From positions 10,410 through 74,409 of the forward strand of contig NZ_CABFLY010000008.1 in the NCBI RefSeq assembly GCF_901875305.1: a stretch of 64,000 nt of DNA. Direction: 5' to 3'. The notes under the pieces are model-generated. The model had not been told where the DNA came from. It did no database searches and was given only the letters and a program-made list of their open reading frames with translations. Origin of the DNA: Rothia mucilaginosa (GTDB taxonomy: Bacteria > Actinomycetota > Actinomycetes > Actinomycetales > Micrococcaceae). Below are positions 57,951 through 64,000 of the stretch, one piece after another; the first letter of the stretch is position 1, and every line of letters begins with the position of its first letter. A program made the position numbers and the translations under genes.

Positions 57951-60575
57951 ATGTGTGCAGTACCTGCTGTGAATGCCAATGCTGAGATCCCCGCGCCGAA
58001 TGAGGGCGCCCAGGTGAAGCCTTCTCAGCCCGCGCCGAATCGGGCTGAAGCTAAGCGAGCCGAGTCTGACCAGAACACCGCCGCACAGGCCGCCGTTGAG
58101 ACCGAGATGAAGTCTACTGCTGAACCTTCCGCCGTGGAAGTTGCGGAGCCCGAGGACAAGCCTGCGGTTCGTCCCGCGGGCCCGATTCCTCTGCCTGAGA
58201 CTGACGCATCCGTTGCGAAGAAGCACCGCGGCTCGCACCGAGTCATGGCTGCTGGTGGGCGCAGGCCGAACCGCCTGGTCTTTGGCGGCCGCACCACCAT
58301 GCAGACTTCCGGCGCGAACGGCGAGACGATTCACTTCTCCCCGATGATTGCGCCGGTCGTGCGCGCGGTGCGTCGCTACCACCCCGACGAGGATATCCGC
58401 GTGTTGCAGCGCGCCTACGAGGTGGCGAATCATTACCACGAGGGGCAGAAGCGTAAGAGTGGCGACCCGTACATCACGCATCCGGTGGCGGTGACCGCGA
58501 TTCTTGCGGAGATGGGTGCGACCGGTCCCGTGCTAGCCGCCGGCCTGTTGCATGACACGGTGGAGGACACCGACTACACGATGGAGCAGCTGACTCATGA
58601 TTTTGGTGAGGAGGTTGCCTACCTGGTTGACGGTGTGACCAAGCTGGACAAGATGACGTACGGCGAGAACGCTTCCATTGAGACGATTCGTAAGCTTGTG
58701 CTGTCCATGAGCAAGGACATTCGTGTGCTGCTCATTAAGCTTGCTGACCGCCTGCACAATGCGCGTACGTGGCGTTTTGTGCCGCAGGCTTCTGCCGCGA
58801 AGAAAGCGGAAGAGACCCTGAAGATTTACGCGCCGCTCGCGCACCGCCTGGGCTTGAACACGATTAAGTGGGAGCTGGAGGATCTGTCCTTCGCCGCGAT
58901 GAGCCCGGAGATTTACGCCGAGATGGTGCGCATGGTTGGCGAACGCACTCCTGCCTTGGAGAAGTTCCTGAATGAGGCGCGCACTAAGATTATGGAGCGC
59001 CTGAAAGAGGTGGGCATTGACGCGACTGTGACTGGCCGCCCGAAGCACTACTATTCGATTCATCAGAAGATGAAGACGAAGGGTCGCAGCTTCGACGAGA
59101 TTAATGACATCCTCGCGGTGCGCATCATGGTTGAGGAAGAGGCAGAGTGCTACACCGTGCTCGGCCACGTGCTGTCCCTGTGGCCGTCGATGACTGGCCG
59201 TTTTAAGGACTACATTAAGAACCCGAAGAACAATAACTACCAGTCGTTGCACTTGACTGTGTATGGTCCGGGTAACCTGCCGCTTGAGATTCAGATCCGA
59301 ACCTACAAGATGCACGAAGAAGCTGAGTACGGTGTGGCTGCGCACTGGCGCTACAAGGCTGCGTCGCGCGGTGAGAAGGTTGCTCAGCGTAATGGCGCGC
59401 CTGCGAAGGATCCGAAGGAGCCGGGTACTCAGACCTCGGCGATGATGAACGTCGGTATTCTGCAGTCGATTGCTGAGATTTCGAATTCGAACCCGGAGTC
59501 TGAGAAGTTCTACGAGTCTTTGGCGGAGACTCTGGATACGGATGAGATTGTGGTGCTCACCCCTAATGGTGAGGCGATTGCTCTGCCCAACGGCTCCACC
59601 CCTGTGGACTTCGCCTACGCTATTCACAGTGAGGTTGGTCACCGTACGGTGGGTGCGAAGGTCAACGGCCGCCTGGTGCCGTTGCATACGGTCTTGCCTA
59701 CGGGTGCGACGGTTGAGATTATGACCACGAAGAACGAGGATGCTGGCCCCAGTGAGGACTGGCTGAAGTTCGTTCGCTCCTCGCGTGCCCGCACGAAGAT
59801 TCGTCAGTATTTTGCGAAGGAACGCCGCCTGGAGGCGCTGCTCGCCGGCCGTGAGATGCTGACGAAGAGCATGCGTAACAGTGAGTTGCCGTTGCAGAAG
59901 ATGATGAGCCCGGAGATTATGACTCAGGTGGCTCAGCTGTTGCATAAGAATGATGTGGCGTCGCTGTACCGTGCGATTGGTGAGCATGAGATTGCGCCGA
60001 AGCAGGTCATTGATACCCTGGTTGAGGTGCATCGCGGTGACGAGCCGGCGCCTGAGGTTGAGGTTACCGACTTTGATGAGACGCTGCTGAAGTCGACTCG
60101 TAAGGCGATTGGCGATAATGGTGTGATTGTTCCGGGTGCTCCGGGCGTGTTGACGAAGATTGCGCGTTGCTGCACCCCGGTTCCTCCGGATGACATTATC
60201 GGCATTGTGACTCGTTATAACGGCATTTCGGTGCACCGCCGTGATTGCCCGAATATGCGTAATGCTGATGAGGAGCCGCGCGTGACGACGGTTGAGTGGG
60301 CTTCGACTCCGTCTGCTACGTATCGTGTGCAGATTCAGGTGGAGGCGTTGGACCGTAAGGGTTTGTTGAACGATTTGATTCGTGCAATTTCTGAGTCTGG
60401 CGTGAATATTGTGGATGCGCGTGTGCACACGTCGGAGGATCGTACCGTGGTGGACCGTTTTGCGGTTGAGCTGGGTGACCGGTTCATGCTGGAGAATGTG
60501 TTGAATGTGGTGCGTAATGTTGCTGGCGTGTACAAGGCGTACCGCCTGACTGGCGCGAAGCCCTCGGAGGCGTAA
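57951..60575 (+). CDS. rel: Bifunctional (p)ppGpp synthetase/hydrolase Rel
   Basis: An 874-residue RelA/SpoT-type protein. About 125 disordered residues precede the HD hydrolase domain (DPYITHPVAVTAILAEMG, LLHDTVEDTDYT with HDxxED, HNARTW). The synthetase domain follows (RPKHYYSIHQKM, DILAVRIMV, NNNYQSLHLTVYGP), then TGS (TPNGEAIALPNGSTPVDFAYAIH), a zinc-finger region (IARCCTPVPPDD, HRRDCPN) and ACT (QIQVEALDRKGLLNDLIRAISE). All catalytic parts are present. Start ATG 57951 follows GAAGGAG by 6 nt. It makes and removes the stringent-response alarmone. Confidence 0.95.
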   Translation: MCAVPAVNANAEIPAPNEGAQVKPSQPAPNRAEAKRAESDQNTAAQAAVETEMKSTAEPSAVEVAEPEDKPAVRPAGPIPLPETDASVAKKHRGSHRVMAAGGRRPNRLVFGGRTTMQTSGANGETIHFSPMIAPVVRAVRRYHPDEDIRVLQRAYEVANHYHEGQKRKSGDPYITHPVAVTAILAEMGATGPVLAAGLLHDTVEDTDYTMEQLTHDFGEEVAYLVDGVTKLDKMTYGENASIETIRKLVLSMSKDIRVLLIKLADRLHNARTWRFVPQASAAKKAEETLKIYAPLAHRLGLNTIKWELEDLSFAAMSPEIYAEMVRMVGERTPALEKFLNEARTKIMERLKEVGIDATVTGRPKHYYSIHQKMKTKGRSFDEINDILAVRIMVEEEAECYTVLGHVLSLWPSMTGRFKDYIKNPKNNNYQSLHLTVYGPGNLPLEIQIRTYKMHEEAEYGVAAHWRYKAASRGEKVAQRNGAPAKDPKEPGTQTSAMMNVGILQSIAEISNSNPESEKFYESLAETLDTDEIVVLTPNGEAIALPNGSTPVDFAYAIHSEVGHRTVGAKVNGRLVPLHTVLPTGATVEIMTTKNEDAGPSEDWLKFVRSSRARTKIRQYFAKERRLEALLAGREMLTKSMRNSELPLQKMMSPEIMTQVAQLLHKNDVASLYRAIGEHEIAPKQVIDTLVEVHRGDEPAPEVEVTDFDETLLKSTRKAIGDNGVIVPGAPGVLTKIARCCTPVPPDDIIGIVTRYNGISVHRRDCPNMRNADEEPRVTTVEWASTPSATYRVQIQVEALDRKGLLNDLIRAISESGVNIVDARVHTSEDRTVVDRFAVELGDRFMLENVLNVVRNVAGVYKAYRLTGAKPSEA

Positions 60576-60591
60576 ATACTTTTCTGCGCCC

Positions 60592-60654
60592 AGAAGCCAC
60601 ATGTGTTTCGAAAAGCCACTTCTTTGGTGGCTTCTCGAAACACATGTGGCTTCT
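60592..60654. terminator. 63-bp nested palindrome after rel
   Basis: AGAAGCCACATGTGTTTCGA and its exact complement form a 20-bp stem (60592-60611 with 60635-60654). The interior has a second stem, AAGCCAC with GTGGCTT. The GAAGCCAC unit thus appears in several positions. It probably terminates rel, but its length and perfection exceed normal terminators. It might extrude as a cruciform. Confidence 0.75.
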
Positions 60655-60733
60655 CGCCGTTTTCGGGTAGGTGGCGGCACTGTATCGGCACGAATCTACG
60701 CGGCTGGTTGGCCCCCTCTGCACAGCGCCGATT

Positions 60734-60822
60734 TTCGGTCATGAGTTAGTGACTTTGGCGGGGGTTAAAACCCCAGCCCAGAGTCACTAACCCATGGTCG
60801 AAGTCCGTAACCCATGACCGAA
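60734..60822. repeat. Palindromic element Q, copy 1
   Basis: Nested inverted repeats: TTCGGTCATG with CATGACCGAA at the ends, TTAGTGACT with AGTCACTAA inside, GGGTT with AACCC at the centre. No gene is present in 60655-60858. A second element with the same plan lies at 62582-62670. Confidence 0.65.
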
Positions 60823-60858
60823 TTTCCCGCACGGCGGGGGAGTTTGGCGGGGGAGCGT

Positions 60859-60943
60859 GCCTCCAGAAAACCCCTCGTCACCCAATATTTTTTTGCGTAT
60901 TTTCTCCGGCGTGGGGCGGCACAGCCCCTTATCTTGTCAGGGG
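60859..60943 (+). repeat. Direct repeat D, copy 1
   Basis: Starts GCCTCCAGAAA, includes ATATTTTTTTGCGTATTTTC and ends CCTTATCTTGTCAGGGG. Copy 2 at 62137-62218 is about 85-90% identical in the same orientation. The two bracket the AT-rich gene at 61002. Confidence 0.8.
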
Positions 60944-61001
60944 TCCCTCCTATTCTGTCACCAGAAGCACCGAAATTCGCAGAGTTGGGAAGGAAGAGAC
61001 T

Positions 61002-61898
61002 ATGGGTAACCTCGGTATGACCGCAGCAGTGACCGCACTTTTACTGGTGTTTGCGACTTTATGCCTTATTTTCCGGATGGTTCTTGAATCAACTGGATAT
61101 TCTTGGTATGCAACGGCTAGGAAGGAGATAATTACTAGTATCCTAAATAAATTTGGTATATCTAGAGAATCAAAAGTTGAATATCTTAAGCGGTTTGGAA
61201 AAGCCTCAATAAAGAACGCTGTATTTAATATATCTCATCCATTTCATCTGTTTCCTCCCAAAGATGTAGATAATGAATTTAAAGATAAGGTTCAACATTT
61301 TCTAAAGTGGGTTGAAAAGGGGCCAAGCTCTATTGCACAAAGTCATTGCATTGATTCATTGGCTCAGCTAGAAAAAATGACTGGTATCACCCCTAAATAT
61401 GACCCATCTAGGGAGGTTTATCTATCTTTAAGGGATTTTTGTTCCGAGGTAGAGGAAATTAAATATGCAGATTTTATTAGTTATGATGAAATTCTTAACC
61501 TCATCAAAGAAGAAAGTATTCTGGCAAAGTGTTCTTGGGTTAAGAAGCGCTGGCAATCTGGCTACCTCCTTCCCTTGATGCGTGATTTTGTTGATTATGC
61601 CGGGAGGGGAACGACTATTGGGTTGTTTATTGGTTTCACTATTGCCTTAATTCAAGGAGACCCTTTTGGTTTGGTTATAACGGTAATTCCTGTAGTTGGT
61701 GCTATTATTGGGGCAATTTCATACTCTATAAAAATTGACCTTATCGAGAATGAAGTGAATAGGGTCAACAAGGGAAAGTATAAAACCCCTATAAGGGTAG
61801 TAGTTAGATCTATTGTTTTCACTTTGTGTGTTTACTTATTTTTGAACGCTAGTTTTCTGATAGTTGCTCTACTATATGGGCCAAGATTTGGTGGTTAA
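61002..61898 (+). CDS. AT-rich membrane protein of unknown function
   Basis: A 298-residue protein. One N-terminal helix (VTALLLVFATLCLIFRMV), a soluble middle of about 160 residues with many Lys, Glu and Ser residues, and three C-terminal helices (TIGLFIGFTIALIQ, VITVIPVVGAIIGAISYSI, SIVFTLCVYLFLNASFLIVALLY). The gene body is markedly AT-rich, while the first dozen codons are GC-rich like the host. The start ATG follows GGAAGGAAG. No family recognised. It is enclosed by direct repeats D1 and D2, which suggests acquisition as a unit. Confidence 0.6.
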   Translation: MGNLGMTAAVTALLLVFATLCLIFRMVLESTGYSWYATARKEIITSILNKFGISRESKVEYLKRFGKASIKNAVFNISHPFHLFPPKDVDNEFKDKVQHFLKWVEKGPSSIAQSHCIDSLAQLEKMTGITPKYDPSREVYLSLRDFCSEVEEIKYADFISYDEILNLIKEESILAKCSWVKKRWQSGYLLPLMRDFVDYAGRGTTIGLFIGFTIALIQGDPFGLVITVIPVVGAIIGAISYSIKIDLIENEVNRVNKGKYKTPIRVVVRSIVFTLCVYLFLNASFLIVALLYGPRFGG

Positions 61899-62136
61899 TA
61901 TATCGATGATTCAATCTCTTGGTAGATTATTCTCCCTCTAATGGTTGGTGAGTTAGGAATAGTGATGCTATTGCATCGTTGTAGCAGAGTAAGGCCTGTA
62001 CTCCAGAGATAGCCGTAAACTTCCCATCCAGTCTGCCGGGTAGCTAATCCGCATTGGCAGCCCGGCGGGCTGGTCTGTTTTGGTGTGTTAGAAGCTTTCA
62101 CGAGTTCGTTGCTTCCGTAATCTTCCGGGGGGGGGC

Positions 62137-62218
62137 GCCTCCAGAAATCCCTCGTCACACATATTTTTTTGCGTATTTTCTCCGGCGCGAGCGGTGCAGC
62201 CCCTTATCTTGTCAGGGG
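62137..62218 (+). repeat. Direct repeat D, copy 2
   Basis: The same sequence as 60859-60943 with scattered differences. It is preceded by a G tract (62127-62135). The rest of 61899-62301 has no supported gene. Immediately after it comes a normal-GC small gene. Confidence 0.8.
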
Positions 62219-62301
62219 TGCCCCGTAGCTTTGGTCGTAGAGAACAACGACGCGTTCTCATTCCTCCATTGAGCAACCTAAGGCGACCAAAGGAGAAACC
62301 C

Positions 62302-62550
62302 ATGTACACGGATGGCTACTACAGTGATGAAGACTTCCGCACCTTCTGCTCCGGTCAGGACGCCGCCAACATTGACGACTTCTTCACCGACAACGGCGAA
62401 TACCTTATGGAACACCTGCCCGAAGTCACCGACCGCGAGTTCCTCGCCGGCCTCCGCTACGGTAACCACTGCGATGCTCTCTGCCAGAGCGGATACGCCC
62501 TCGACGAGGCGGAAGATGCCCTCCGCGACATGTACGCGCTCGCCGTTTAG
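62302..62550 (+). CDS. Small, strongly acidic protein
   Basis: An 82-residue protein starting MYTDGYYSDEDFRTF. Start ATG 62302 follows AAAGGAG by 6 nt; the reading to 62194 runs through repeat D2 and is rejected. It has 19 Asp/Glu against 4 Arg and no Lys, so the net charge is about -15. Three cysteines (one near residue 16 and two near 59-63). It is helical in the second half (ALDEAEDALRDMYALAV). Acidic small proteins of this kind can be DNA mimics or partner-binding proteins. The family is not recognised. Confidence 0.55.
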   Translation: MYTDGYYSDEDFRTFCSGQDAANIDDFFTDNGEYLMEHLPEVTDREFLAGLRYGNHCDALCQSGYALDEAEDALRDMYALAV

Positions 62551-62944
62551 CCCGCCCACCCACCTGTCACAGATGGGGATCCGGTCATGAGTTCCGGATT
62601 TCTGCCATAGGTTAGCGTCTTTGGTCGTAGTTAGAAGCCATGGTCGAAGACGCTAAACCATGGCACAAATTCTGTAGGGGCGGCGCCTCCGCGTGTGCAG
62701 AGATATTTGATGCATAAAGCAATGAAGTATCCGAATAGTGATGATTCATCACCGTAATAACTAAAAGAATGCAAATGATGGCAAATATACGGTATGGTGG
62801 ATAACACAATGTTTTAATAGCGCATTGATGCGCCTATTGGACACATCGCGGGGCTGTTTACCTTCCGGTACTCAGTTTGACCTGTAAATAACAGCCCGAC
62901 ATGCACATATACACACCATCACCGACGATAGGAGAGTATCTTCT
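62551..62944. other. Gene-free region with palindromic element Q, copy 2
   Basis: At 62582-62670, GGTCATGAGTT is followed by GCCATAGGTTAGCGTCTT and, after a loop, AAGACGCTAAACCATGGC: the same plan as element Q copy 1. GGCGGCGCCTCC follows. The part 62700-62880 is AT-rich and holds no supported gene; it probably contains the promoter of the lipoprotein gene at 62945. Confidence 0.6.
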
Positions 62945-63667
62945 ATGGATTCGACCATCTTTAATCGCCGTACCCTGCTGGGCGGCGGCGCACTTGTGGG
63001 CCTGGGGGCCCTGCTCACCGCCTGCGGCCAGCAGGCTTCTAATGAGGCGGCAGCCACCGCATCCGCTGCGCCGAGCGAGTCGGCGGCTTCTGCTGCGGCA
63101 TCTGACGCGGCTTCTGCATCGGCTACTCCGAGCCCGCGAGTAACTCGCGGGTATTCAGGTAATTCCAAAGCACCTGACGGCGAATACCGCAAAGCCGATG
63201 GTTACGGACCTGCACAAAACGTTCCCAAGCCTCGCAATGAACCTGCACAGTATCCTGAAAACGAAGAGGGTCTCATCCATATGATGGAAGACTGGGTGGT
63301 TGCTCATAACTACGGTATTCAGACCGGCAACTGTTCACCAGCCAAAAAATATGTTTCTGAGAGCACTGAAGAATACAAGTTCTATGAGTATCTTGAGGGA
63401 CTCTACCAGCGCGGAGGTTGGGTAATCGAAGGACTCGACTCATATCAGCAGGAGGGCATACCTATCTATGATGAGAAGCAGAAGGTTTACCGCATGAAAA
63501 TTCGTGTTTTTTGGAGTATTGCAATGTATATTGAGCCTGACGGAAAAATTACAAAGCAAGCAAACACCAACAAAGATGATGATAAATTCAATTTCTTCTT
63601 CAGCTACTCTAATGGTTATTGGAAAATTATTGGCAGTGGAGAAGGAGATGAGCTCAAAGATGAATAG
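62945..63667 (+). CDS. DUF6318-like lipoprotein
   Basis: A 240-residue lipoprotein. A twin-arginine-like start (FNRRTLLGGGALVGLGALLTAC) ends in lipobox LTAC. An Ala/Ser linker of 40 residues follows, then a domain with ADGYGPAQNVPKP, EEGLIHMMEDWVVAHNYGIQTGN, which resembles DUF6318 of Micrococcales, found in many tandem lipoproteins of unknown function. The 5' half is GC-rich while the 3' half is AT-rich, so the gene may be a composite. It overlaps the next gene by 8 nt. Confidence 0.7.
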   Translation: MDSTIFNRRTLLGGGALVGLGALLTACGQQASNEAAATASAAPSESAASAAASDAASASATPSPRVTRGYSGNSKAPDGEYRKADGYGPAQNVPKPRNEPAQYPENEEGLIHMMEDWVVAHNYGIQTGNCSPAKKYVSESTEEYKFYEYLEGLYQRGGWVIEGLDSYQQEGIPIYDEKQKVYRMKIRVFWSIAMYIEPDGKITKQANTNKDDDKFNFFFSYSNGYWKIIGSGEGDELKDE

Positions 63668-64000
63668 CGGCATCAAATATATTGGAATATTCTGCGTATC
63701 AGTTTTGTCTGCTTCTCTACTAATCTCTCCAACTGCACATGCTGAAGAATGCACAAATCCTAATTCTAACGGTCATTGCTATAAGGTTCCGAACCCACCG
63801 AATCGCCGATCGAGAACAGCGGATAAAAATAAAGAGGAAAATTCTGAAGTCCCTAGCGATTCCTCGAATGCTTCCCAGTCTATCAACCAAGAATATTTTG
63901 ATTATGAAACATGGTTTAAAAATAACTACCAATCAATAACCGATGAAATCGGTGCTACAATGCACGCCCGCAAGACCCAAAACCGCCACCCCGGTGAACC
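63660..64000 (+). CDS. Secreted protein, cut by the window end
   Basis: The first 113 codons of an exported protein. The signal peptide (NSGIKYIGIFCVSVLSASLL, then ISPTAHAEE) ends near AHA. After two cysteines (EECTNPN and HCYKVPN) comes a polar, probably disordered stretch and a FDYETWFKNNYQSITDE segment. The ATG at 63660 overlaps the lipoprotein stop; ATG 63648 in the same frame is an alternative. Most of it is AT-rich, but the last 40 bases return to high GC. No family can be judged from this part. Confidence 0.55.
   Translation, partial: MNSGIKYIGIFCVSVLSASLLISPTAHAEECTNPNSNGHCYKVPNPPNRRSRTADKNKEENSEVPSDSSNASQSINQEYFDYETWFKNNYQSITDEIGATMHARKTQNRHPGE

Noticed and set aside
58533..60680. 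A 715-residue minus-strand reading opposite rel
   Set aside because: Antisense shadow of the Rel domains; composition is not protein-like.

Overview
The window looks like a stretch of chromosome from a high-GC actinobacterium of the family Micrococcaceae, most likely an oral Rothia close to R. mucilaginosa. This is inferred from GC content near 60% in the core genes, the actinobacterial order yebC-ruvC-ruvA-ruvB-yajC-secD-secF-rel, the murT-gatD pair and a Micrococcales-type lipoprotein. No rRNA, complete tRNA, insertion sequence or CRISPR array was recognised.

Positions 1 to about 12.6 kb are the right part of a prophage. A long leftward block (8536 down to 1) carries small membrane and coiled-coil proteins, a winged-helix replication initiator with iterons inside its gene, SSB, a RusA resolvase, an HNH endonuclease and the terminase subunits. 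The structural genes lie beyond the left edge. A divergent immunity region follows: a Cro-like repressor leftward, and three overlapping XRE regulators plus an ImmA-type protease rightward. After a terminator come two very small proteins, an excisionase-like protein and a tyrosine integrase. The prophage's att site should lie just after the integrase.

From 12.9 to 33.7 kb the DNA is host chromosome: a zinc alcohol dehydrogenase, fhs, an MBL-fold hydrolase, uvrA, a GNAT protein, a 6-phospho-beta-glucosidase, a DASS anion transporter, a lipoate-ligase-family enzyme, an FAH-family enzyme, a 921-residue secreted protein, an ArsR-family zinc sensor and thrS. A gene-free stretch at 16-17.1 kb may hold a small RNA.

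From 33.7 to 39.3 kb is a mosaic accessory locus between thrS and a large D-lactate-dehydrogenase-like gene. Its one- or two-gene cassettes are separated by repeated terminator-like hairpins. Two cassettes are AT-rich and foreign-looking. One resembles Firmicutes (possibly oral streptococci): an HD hydrolase, a gene fragment and a nucleoside phosphorylase. Scraps of the lactate dehydrogenase 3' end and of the thrS terminator are duplicated inside the locus.

From 39.3 to 60.6 kb host genes resume: the dehydrogenase, a lipoprotein, a potassium channel, a small secreted protein, a HIT hydrolase, a DUF2797-like protein, murT-gatD (lipid II amidation), the yebC-ruvCAB repair block, yajC-secD-secF (protein export) and rel ((p)ppGpp). 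Downstream of rel (60.6-64 kb) a second accessory patch appears: long palindromes, an 85-bp direct repeat flanking an AT-rich membrane-protein gene, an acidic small protein, and two exported proteins, the last cut by the window end.
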